A DNA stretch of 26,452 nucleotides, from NCBI GenBank assembly GCA_000969725.1, contig JXSR01S042691.1. One strand, 5' to 3'. Position 1 is the first letter of the stretch. Each line of letters starts with the position of its first letter. Positions 11,301 to 23,300 of this stretch are shown in pieces. Made by a program: the position numbers and the translations under genes. Below the pieces are notes generated by a model. It was given only the letters and a program-made list of their open reading frames with translations. It was not told the DNA's origin and made no database searches. The stretch comes from Ophiothrix spiculata. Lineage: Eukaryota > Echinodermata > Ophiuroidea > Amphilepidida > Ophiotrichidae.

Positions 11301-14300
11301 TTACGCACGTATTTGCAAAGCGTGATTTGTTGATTTCGATTGTTTATGCTCACGCTGTTGGCGCGCGCGTTGAGAGTGGCGTACATAACACGATTTGAGG
11401 GGAAAAACAACTTTGAGAGATAGTATAACAATGCACTTACTGCAAATCGTTCATTGACGATGTCATTGCCATCAACAAGTTGGTTGAAATTACACGTGCC
11501 GCCATTTTTGCAGTCACACATCAACACTTCGGGAAAGACCACGGAAGATGTCCGTTTATCACTAGCAGCAAAGCCTACATTGGCATTAGCTCTGCTCATT
11601 GGTGTCCATCTGAAGTTGGCCACTGAAAGTTAAGATTGATCAAAGTCACATTTTAACAAGGAAATTATAGAAGGGAATCTGTCCTCGCCGCCATCTTGTT
11701 AATGCTCATCTAAAGTTGGCCACTGAAAGTTAGATTGATCAAAATCACATTTTAACAAGGAAATTATAAAAGGGAGTCTGTCCCGCCATCTTGTAAATGC
11801 TCATGGGGCAGAGTTATTGTTAGCTCTACTCATTGGCGTCCATCTGAAGTTGGCCACTGAAAGTTAAGATTGATCAAAATCACATTTTAACAAGGAAATT
11901 ATAAAAAGGAATCTGTCCTCGCCGCCATCTTGTAAATGCTCATGGGGCAGAGTTATTGTTGGCTCTGCTCATTGGTGTCCATCTGAAGTTAGCCACTGAA
12001 AGTTAGATTGATCAAAATCACATTTTAACAAGGAAATTGTGAAAAGGGAATCTGTCCTCGCCGCCATCTTGTTAATGCTCATCTAAAGTTGGCCACTGAA
12101 AGTTAGATTGATCAAAATCACATTTTAACAAGGAAATTATAAAAGGGAGTCTGTCCTCGCCGCCATTTGGTTAATGCTCATGGGGCAGAGTTATTGTGCC
12201 TCCGGATATGTTCGCAGTTTGCCCCATTATTCAGACAGATTGCATAAATCTTCACTTGACATATATACAGCGAGTGCATTTTGTTTCACACGCAAACCCC
12301 ATATGATTTATGCGGCGGTCAAATAAATATGGCGGAGAGCACCAATTCCTATCAGCTTTCATGTCTACTAAATGATAAATTGTATATGTCTTTATAATGG
12401 GTGATTTTAACATTTACTCTCCCGAAATTCCCCCCTTTTACACTCACCATCATTGCTTTGTTTGATAATAGTAGCATTGTTGATTTCTTGGTACAGAGAA
12501 TATGTAATTTCATCTCCATCAGGGTCACTAGCTGTTATTACAAACTCCATCTCCTGTCCTACAACTGCTCTGATTTGACTCGGTGAATTGGTTATGTTGG
12601 GTGCAAAGTTAGCTGCAATGGGATATCATAATATGAGTGGTGCTCTGGCAAAATGAGCGGAAAGTCGCGATTGAAGATTTTGAATAAATGGCTGCTAAAG
12701 TAAAAATATGATGAAAAGATCAAATTTCGTTTTTTGACATAAAACACATTAATACATAAGTGTGAAACTATATCTCGCGTTTTGAAGGTCAATTATGCCG
12801 GGAAGTGCAATTATTCACAGGTAATTGATGGCGTTTTGCTATTATACATAATTGTAATTAGTAACTTTAAAATTGATTTGCGATAATATTTATTTATAAC
12901 ATACTGCCAGATTTTGAGTAGACTGCCTTGTATTTCGTTCTTTAAATGAAGATTATAGAAAGAAAGTATGACATATTATACATCATTCGAAAGCTAAGAT
13001 TATAGAGAATTAAAATATATCACAAACTCAATTTTGAAAATCGCGACTTTCCGCTCATTTTGCCAGAGCACCACACATATATCAATGACTGATTAGAAAA
13101 ATGGAGGGTATACTTTGTTGCATACATAGGCATTTAACAACCTAAATGTCTATGGTCCGTATGCACAAAGCAGGACTAACTTAGTCCCGGACTAAGTGAA
13201 ATATGAAATTGTGGAATATCGCACATTTTGGGGGAAATCTAGCGATAATTTAAGTGCTTGTTTGAAGATTTAAACTGAGACTTTTAATATATGATTCATT
13301 TGTCTGTTTTCAAACATTTCAATTAATTTTAGAACACATAAATGGTTTAGTCTGAGACTAACTTAGTTAGGCCTGGACAAAAGGAATTTTTGTTCTTTTT
13401 GCCAAAAAATGCCACTGTTCCAAAACAGAGAAATGATCAAATCATAGTGATTTCAGCATATATCTTAATGCAAGGACATAAACTATTACAGATTTTAAAA
13501 AAAAGTGTTATTTTTCAAAAAATAAAATTTCACTTAGTCCGGGACTAAGTTAGTCCTGCTTTGTGCATACGGACCTAAGAGTTTAACTTTTGCATTAATC
13601 TAGATTACAGACCTGAAACAGAATCTTCAAAAAAAGAGCTGAAAACCATGAAATTTTGCACAAAAGTGCTTAAATTTGGCTGATTTATCAAGAAAAGGAG
13701 CTGAAAAGTACAATAAAAAGAGCTGAAATCAGCTGAAAAGTTTCGGGTCTAAATTGCAAACTGATGGAAATTTTAATCCAAAACACTGTCATTCAAAATA
13801 AAACAAAAAATCTTCTTTAAATTAAAAAAATTATGACAGTGGTGCAAAAATTAAATCTAGGTCCAATTTTGAGCATTGACTCATTATGAATCGATAGATT
13901 TATATATATGGTTGGGTGGGGTGGGGTGCGGTGGAGCATGGCTCCCTGGACCCTCCATCTGGCTACTCAACTGCCCGGGGGGTACTTAGTACAAAAGTGA
14001 TTACGGGGATGTGCCGCAAACTTGGGTAGCAAAATCAGGCTGTCTGGTATTTCAATGGGTCCTTTTTCTTTGCAAAATGTGGTATTTTGATGGGTCTGTT
14101 TTCCAAAATTTTCTAAAATTTGCGCCAATTTTTTTTCTTCTAAATTTCAAACAAAAATCCGAAACTTTTCACCAAATTAGCGTTAATTTTCGGGGAAAAT
14201 TTCATTTTTTGTATAAACTCGACTAGAAATTTTGGGAATTTGGTATATGGACGGGTCCCTTTTTCTTAAATATTGGTATATACATGGGTGGTACTTCAAA

Positions 14301-17300
14301 TTTCCCAGCGGCACACCCCATACCAAAACCAAACTTGGGTACCCCCCCCCCCGGGCACTTACCCAATGCTGTAGCATCCTCTCTCAGTGCACTTCCAGTC
14401 AACATAGTATTCATACCAATAGCAGTATCCCCAGTGACTAAAGTATCATACAGACATTCAGCATCCTCTCCACAGACATCTTGTGAGGCGATAAGAAGCG
14501 GGGTACCAGCAAAAGTTTGCATGAGAGTGGACAGGAAGATGGGTTGAAAGGTCAAGTCATTATGAAAAGCCCAGGATGTACCACTCGTGTAAGCAAACAG
14601 TGATTCACTCTCAGATGCTCTCCCTGGAAGAAATGAAGCAAAATAGGTTTAACATTATTCAGAAATATTATGAAGTGGTCCTATGCCCAGGTGTGGAAGT
14701 GGGGGTGGGGTACTTGCATTGACAAGGTATACGGAGACATGCCTGCCTTTTGGGGTGGTTTTCCATATTTTTGGTATAGCTATGTGGTGTTTTTTGTCAA
14801 AGATGAATGCGGCCAATTTTTTTTTTAAAAAATTGGGTGTATTTTCAAGAAGTTTGCTCAAAAAGCACCCAATTTGAGTACAATTGGGTGATTTTTTGTG
14901 TAAGTTTTTGAACCTCTTTTAAATCAAGGAGAGTTTGCCAGAGTTCTTTTTATGTCTAAAACCGATATAACCTGGAAGTCAATCATGTATTCGCTTCCCA
15001 AAGGTGTGTTGAAATTTGCTTTTAATGCTTGTATTGACTCATTGCCATCGTTCACCAACCTTAACCGCTGGGGTAAGAGATTGTTTGACACATGCCCCTT
15101 GTGCAAAGGAAAAGGGACATTATTTCATATTCTTAACCACTGCCAAAACATGCTCGATAGATATCTCTGGAGACATAACAATATCATCCGTATTCTTTTG
15201 TCTATATTTAAAGATTCCGATCATTTTGTTAATGGTAACCTCAAATTTTTTGCCGACATAGAAAACAACACCATAGGTGGCTGGCTGTACAATACCACCC
15301 AACATAATTGCTACTTCTCAAAAACCAGATATTGTTTTATATTGGCCAGCAGACAAGCGTGTCATTCTGTTTGAGTTGTCAGTACCATTTGAGCCAAACA
15401 TCGAAAAAGCTCACCGTACGAAAATTGAACGGTACACATCCCTCATCACCGATATCTCCGATGTTGGGTATGATTGTTCGCTTGTTGCTGAAGTCGGGAG
15501 CAGAGGGTTTATTGACACTGACAACAAAACCAGATTAACACGCTTGTTGAGACAAATCAAATGCACTGCAAAGTATCCATTACTCAGCACCAAAATTGTC
15601 AAATCTGTTATCATGTCATCGTATTCGATCTTTAACGCGAGGCATGATTCTCAATGGAACGTTCAAGAAACGATTTAATGTATTTTTGTTTTCTTTTTCT
15701 TCCCGCCATGATGGTTTCTTCACGCTGTGTGTTTTCATTAATGTATGTATTGTATTTGGTCATATCTTTGCCTGGGATCGGTATGGATGCCAGTTGATCT
15801 TGGGCTGTATGTTTTCTTCTTTTGTTATGAAATAAAGATGATTGAATAAATTCCAATGGGTGGGATTTTAAGTCAAAAATAGGTATAGACATGGGTCCTA
15901 TTGTCAAAGTCTGGCATCCCCATCCCCGTACATTTTTTTAAACCCCCTCCCTGGGGTTGTATGCATGTAAGGTATAAAACCAGATCCTCATAAGATCTGT
16001 ATGAGTCTATAATGATACACGCCTGCAGTGTAGTTTTAAAAAAGTGAAAGTTTTAACATTGAACATATTCATGCAAAAGAATATGACAATACTGATGAGA
16101 AATGAATCCAGATATCCAGTAATACATTTTTTAAAACCTTGACACAGAAATACATACAATAAAACATTTGAAACTGTAGTTGTAGCATCCTTGTAGCTCA
16201 CACTTCATAGCATCCGTGTCAAAGGTTCCATGAATTATATCTTCAGTTTGGCCAATAAATTACAACTTCTCAAGAAGATAGCGTATGACTTACAGGATTC
16301 TCCAAATGGAATGATTTCCTCCTCAGTTAGTGATCCCATCATCGTCACAGTAAGACTGGTCCCATCACGCAGCTGAAAATCATCTCGGAAATCATTGTTC
16401 CACACACCTACGACAAAAAAACAGGAATCACTTCGTCATGTGAGTGCAAGAAAGTTGTATCTGCAATGGCTGCCATATGTGATTATTATTGTGCTTCTTG
16501 TTGCTTGAATGTGTAAAACTCTCAAAATTTCCTTGCCGTATGTCAGTGGTTCTTGAAATGGTTCTTCTGGTGACACAGTCACCCGAAGAACCGCCATTTC
16601 AAGAGCCACTGACCCAAGACTGGACATCCTACAGTGTGCAATTAAAATTTTTGTCAAATGGCAGCTATTGCAGATACGACTTTCTTGCACTATCACATAA
16701 AGCATTGAAGCTGCTGAGGACCTACAGTTCATTTTATTTATATGCATTGGATTATTTTCCATCACATTACAAACATTTGAATCATCCTTTTCAACAACAC
16801 CCTACTGAATGAAATTGATATTTCCATGGATTTTAAACAAAAATTTAGCATACAGTTGTTTTGCAGGGAAATTTTTAATTTCATTTTCATAATTTCATTT
16901 TGAATAACTGCAATTTGGAACAAAATCTTATATACTCAAAATTCAAGAAGCCTAAAGTGCCCTAGTGAACCATGAACGAGCTGTTTTTTGTGTTATATGT
17001 ACAAATCCAAGCAAACGTTGTAATTTGATAAGATTGATTTATTGATTTTTTAAAATTCATAATACTTATTTATGCTTTCTTCAAAACACCTTTTGATTTT
17101 TATTTCAAAAACATGAGGGGAAAATATATGAAAAAACCTCTACATTTTCTGTGGTCCATTATTTGAAAACAATATAGCTTACTGATGTTGGGATGTCTTA
17201 GATTCACCATTCACTCCATAGCAACCTTTGACTTGACCTGATATAAATATAAGTAATTTAACTTGTTGTTGCCAACCAAAAGTATATATTTCTAGAAGCG

Positions 17301-20300
17301 GATTTGCATACTGAACATGATGGTGAGGTTATTTTTGGACCAAAATGTGTCATTTTGGCCCTCAGGTCCAAAAAGGTCATGTTTTGCCAAAAATGGTGTC
17401 AGGAATGGGATTTTTGACATTTTTGGACCAATTTTTGACAATATCTCAAAACCTAAGAAAAACAAATCAAAAATTTGAAAAATGCGTTCCTAGATATTGC
17501 TTTCTAGATTCTAACAAGTAAAATGGTTCAAAAGTTTATCGAAGCCAAATTTAGTTAGCTTTCCCACAAAATTTTGGGCCTAAAAACACAATTTTTGGAC
17601 CTAGGGCCAAAATGACACATTTTGGTCCAAAAATGATCTCCCCATCATGTTCAGTATGCAAATCCGCTTCTAGAAATATATACTTTTATTTGGATTTAAT
17701 CATCCGTTGCTGAGTTATAGAGCATAAACATTTCTGAAAATGAAGGGTTGACAGGGCCCTTAGTTCACTGAGGTGTCATTTTCATCATAAATGGTATTTG
17801 CAAATATTTAAAAAGGATAAGATGCAACCTTTATGGCTCATTTGTGATTTACAGTCACATTTGCGATATGTTCTTGGACAAGACTATTTGTACTCTAAAA
17901 GTTTTCCTAAGTTAGGGGATTGCACCACGCTTGCACCACGCCATCCATGGCTCGACTGACATGATAGCTTTATTCTCAGTCAAATTACCAATCTGTTGCC
18001 AGATTACGGTTCTTACCAAGCAAGCCTTTGATGCGATTACCAAGTAGAAAGATTGGTGCTTCAAATACAATATCCAGCATCTGTTCACTAATAGACACAG
18101 ATACTGAGATGCCACTGCTCCAATACACTACCAGCCGATCTTTTCCTGAGATGGGTGATGCGTAGTCATCGCGCTGTAACTCCATATAGAATCCTGTGTC
18201 TTGTGGGCTGTAATATGGTCCTGAAATAAGAAAAATGATCAGAACAAAGATCTATTTACTTTATTTGATGATGCAAATATTTATGCTGAAAATCCTTAAG
18301 ATATTAATCCTTAATTGCCTCTTTTGTAACAAGATTCAACAAGGGAAAATCAAGAAATTAACCAAGTTTAAATGCATCATAGATGGCAGATTATATATAT
18401 GAAAATATGAGGCTGGAGTGCCTAAGCCCCATGAATGCTGCATCTGAGCATTTTGACAGTAGAAACGTCTAATTTAAATCCATTAATCAGACAGTTGATA
18501 AATTGATATGTTATTCATGTAGGAAGATTTTCTTTATACAGGGTGTCCCAATAAAAACGCAACAAACTTTGAACTTTTATTTTGAGAGTACAGAGCACAA
18601 TGGTGAGCAACAATAATATTATAGAGTAGACCATTGACTTTTACAGGATTTTTGTTTTGTTTAATTTGGATCTCTGAATCAAAAGTTATTGAGCATTTTG
18701 TGAAGACGAAATACCCTTGATGGTCTGATTTGTTAATCTGTAAAGTTTCACCTTTGTGACGTAATTTGGCACACGTTGAATGGAAATTGCTAAAAACATC
18801 AAATGATTAGGAGAAGCACCCCTTGAACCCATTTCATGACATTATTAAGGACTCAATTTAATGATGATCTGCTGATACTAAGCAGCTTGTTACGTCTGGT
18901 TTAGTCAACCTGTTGCGTCCCCTTGACGGGCCAGATGAATCATTAACTTCGTTGAGTTCTTAAACTCCTTTGTCTTTGGTTTTCTTACGTGATTTCGGGT
19001 AAAAACTTATTATTGGCTGACACCTTTCATTAGAATCCTTTTTTTAAACTCTTTTGGTAAAAATTGTGTCCTAAAGTACCCGATTGTCGCACAAGAAGTA
19101 ACAGATTCAAGGAATAAGAGAGAATCAGGAAGATCCGCACTTTAATTGAAAATTTTGACCTATTTAAGTTAAAAATGAACTTAAAATATCACTTAATGTT
19201 AGGTACAGGTCAGGTACGATTGATTTGGGTTGATTGTCCAATTGATTGCAGAATTCTCTTCATTTCAAGTTTGCCTTTCTTTAGCTGGAAGTCTAAACTT
19301 ACAAATCGGACCAAAGTAGATTTAAAGGGCTTTCTTAAATTCTTCATTTCTTTGGACTGGTAAAATGAAACGGGACAAAAAGCATGTTCTAGAGTAATTA
19401 CTCCACTTTTTAAAAACATATTTTACTATGATTTAATCTTTTGGCAACTATTTTTTAATATTTTTTATTTGCTCGTTATTAATATTGGGACAAGCTGTAT
19501 TCCAAAGAGTGAAGATTACATACTTGAGATAAAATGACCCTGAAATAAGCATGAGTATTTTCCAATCCGTATAAACTAGAGCTGGTTTTGTAGCATCTAT
19601 GATGATCATGGCAACGTTACAATGACATCAAAATTTTAATTGCGCAGTCTAGACCATCTCGTTCCAGTAAAATTATGTAGCATACACAACCAGCAATGAC
19701 ACAACGTTAGTTGAAGTGAATCAACTTTGGTCATGACAAAACACTGAAATGCAAGGAAGATCATCTGCTGCAGCTATACATTTCAAAATAAACTTAACAA
19801 ATTACCTGTCAGAAGGGATGACTTATCAATCATCTCAGTGCCATTAACCAACACACTGAAATCGGTACCATCAGCATTCATGACCATTTCCACCCCAGTA
19901 GATCCTCTCTGCATAGCAGCACAGCCAGTAAATACAGTAGCGCCTACATCATCCTCAACAACAGATAGCGGTTCAGCCATGCGACCTTGCAGAACAAAGA
20001 AGCCGTCGTCCACATCGGCCAGGATGTATTCTCCTTTGCCGTTGAATGTGTATTGGTAGCCATCCATTGTTTGCATGTGTGGATCGCCAAACATCCAACC
20101 TGCAGAATCAGAAGATTTGAATATCAAAGATTTAGGATGTAAAATGTAATAATTTCATTAGGTTTAGGCCAAAAAACCCCAACTTTGTCTCAAAGCTCAT
20201 GAGTGGCTTGAAAATTAATGCAATTTTTTATTTTTATTCCCAAGCTTAATTTTTGTGTGTGGAATTATAAGCTTTGAGCTCCATATGTTAATGTTTCTGA

Positions 20301-23300
20301 AACACCAAGAATACATTATTTATTGTTCACAAATAAAGTCAAGACATATTTTATTCTAATCATGTTCATGAATTTGCTTTTGGTGGGGAAAAGTTACAAA
20401 GTCTGATTTTAAAAAAAAATCTAGAAAAAAATCCAAAATAAAAAAAAAATCTTGAAAAAAAAAAAATGCCGCACAACATTAAAAAAATCATCTGATGCAA
20501 CTTTGATACAAAGTAGTTTTTTTCTATTTGGCCTTATCATCATTAATCTTAAAGCTTGATGATTATTTATGTTTCAGCAAAGACTGTTGTCCGTCACAAC
20601 ACTGTGCAATGAAACTAGCATTAAGATCATCAAGCTTCATATAAGTGTTGAGAAAGGCAAGAGTGTTTACTGAAACATTCATAAGGCGTCACACCACAAT
20701 AGAACTTCCCATTGACTTACTGTACAAAATGGCTTCCTAAAAACACCCGAGAACTCAATAATAAAGCAACTGGTTGCTTCAACACTGCCTTTTCTCAGAT
20801 GATTATGATCTCTTCTAACACAAAATGATGATAAAAGTACACCTTCAAGGCAAAAATTTCAAGAAATTAGACGCTGAAGTATAACTCCCCCTATCACCGA
20901 GAGCCGAATTTTGTATTTCCAGAATCAAGCGCAAATTAAGGAAAATCCTTTAAATTTTACCAAATTAGTCTGGAGATCAAAAATGGCATCAGAGCATCTT
21001 TAAATAAACCTAACTTTATGATTAGAACAAAATATTGACCAAACATATTGCCCTTCCATACGTTTTGAAGTCCTGTTTTTAGAAGGGCAGTCAATTTTGT
21101 CGATTTTAGAAATGCCGGATTGCGAGTGCTAGTTATTTAGTGTAGTGCACCCATAAGTACATGAAGTAAACTGCGTTAGATATAATTACCATTTCAACCA
21201 TTTACTTAACAATCCTGATTTTTTTCAATAGGTTTATAGGCAAAAAAGGAGCCGCAAAGTTGTATTTTATACACTGTAAAATATTCAAGTAATATGACAT
21301 GAAGTAAAATACCGTACCTGACATGGGTGGTTCATATCCATCGCATGTACCTGGAGGGCGCTTTTCATAATACAAATCACAAAAACTTGGATCACGCGAT
21401 GCTGTGCAGCAGTAGTACCTTGGCAACAAGTCCTCATCTGAAATCAAAAGAACAATATCATAAAAAGTTATCATTAATATATGGCAATCTGATTTGAATA
21501 CAAACAAACAAAAATAAAGGGATTTCATCTCAAATATTTGAAAATACCTCATATATTTGCAAGTTTCTGCTAAACTGGAATGTTTTTGAGGTGGTGTCGA
21601 AAGCCTGTGGATCAATGTAAAATAAAGTGCAGACCTCAAAAAGGAGGACAAAAAGACATTTTTTGCCCATAAAGTCAAGTAGCTAGAATACCAACCTAAA
21701 TATTTTGCATATTGGCTTTCTTTATAAAATTGTCCAGTTACATAGTATTGGCGCTCTGTGAAGGTACTTGTCCACAAAGCCTCATACCCAAGTACGAGTG
21801 ACTCATCATTTCTATAGCAACACTGCATACTGGCACCCTGAGCATTTGGGATTGAGGATCTGATGCACAGTGGAGAATCTGTAATGAGAGACAAGCAAAA
21901 TAGAAATGTTAAATTCTTGTTTTTGATAAATGAAATAGAACTGCAATAATACACATTAACAAATCCAATTTACAAAAAAAATATTGGATTGATGTCCTCT
22001 TTTCATTCATTCTCTTCAGTCACAATCCAGAATCAAAACTGACAGTAACAATTTCACCAAATTGAATTGTTTGTTATCAATTTGATTAACACATTTTGCC
22101 TGAATGAAGCCAGAAGGTGAAGGAGTAACCACTCACAACTATTTACATAATATATATATTTTTCAGTTGCACCTGACCGATATGAACCAAATATTTGTTT
22201 TAAAAGCACCTTTTATGGTGGTTATTCATTTAACACACAAGCAAGGATTTCTTTAAATAACAAGTTTATCTGCATTGTAAATGTTGCTATAAACAAACCC
22301 TTGAAGTTAAGCATTTAGCCAGTTCAAATGTTCTGTCTGTGCATAACAATGCATTTTGTAATCCGTAGTAAAATATTTTGTTAACCCATTACTTATTCTA
22401 TTCACTGGAGTCAATAAGTAAAGATAATCCCCACTTGAGAAATTGCAATCCTAAACAATCCTTTTGTGTTTACATGGTAAAAAGCACAACTAAAAACCTC
22501 TAGACGCTTTTGCTTTCGTCGAAGAATAGCCTATCCTATACTTTGATTGACAGGCCTCTTTTGTGCAGTAAAATTAATACGATACTTCTTTTGTCATTTT
22601 TGATTTAGCTTACAAATGTAAACTAAATCCGTTGTCCTTTAATGAGATAACTTACGACAAACTTGAACAGGCTAATTGATTCACAACACAGAAGGATTTA
22701 CCTTAACCAGGAAAACTTAACTTTCCTGCCTTAACGTCATTGGTGCAGCTGAATTCAGACTCGACGCAAACGCACCGAGCATGTGCAGATAGGAGTTTTG
22801 AGCAGTTCAAATCAATCGATATCAAAACGCAACACCACTTGCGGCAACGCAAATCGAGTTGAGGAAGGCTGAACTTTCCATTGCGTTTTCATGTCATCTG
22901 CTGCCGCAGTCCGTTTGCGTTTTGAGTGTGAATTCATTTGCGGTGCCGTTTGAGGTGAAAATCATTATTGGAAACGCAACGCATTGCGTTTTAAGTATGA
23001 ATTCAGCTTGAGTCATCACAAAGCATGGACCAGTTCATTGAAGAATTAAGACTGCTATGACATCACTTTAAAATTTACGTGTTAACAATAGATGTATTCT
23101 ATATGTCTCGGGTTCAGGTTGTCTAAAGCTGAATTCATACTTAAAACGCAATGCGTTGCGTTTCCAATAATTTCCACCGCAAACGGCACCGCAAATGAAT
23201 TCACACTCAAAACGCAAATGGACTGCGGCAGCCGATGACATGAAAACGCAATGGAAAGTTCAGCTTTTCTCAACTCGATTTGCGTTGCCGCAAGTGGTGT

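Noticed and set aside
14183-14362. Coding extension of exon 8 past GTAAGTG
   Set aside because: It reads straight into the G-rich repeat and loses all family similarity; the GT donor fits the phase of exon 9.
14952-15374. Plus-strand open frames treated as a host gene
   Set aside because: The zinc knuckle and endonuclease motifs show they belong to a dead R2-type LINE copy.
21202-21954. Single 250-codon minus-strand open frame as one exon
   Set aside because: It joins exons 3 and 4 by chance read-through of the short intron between them; good splice sites and the cysteine pattern support two exons.
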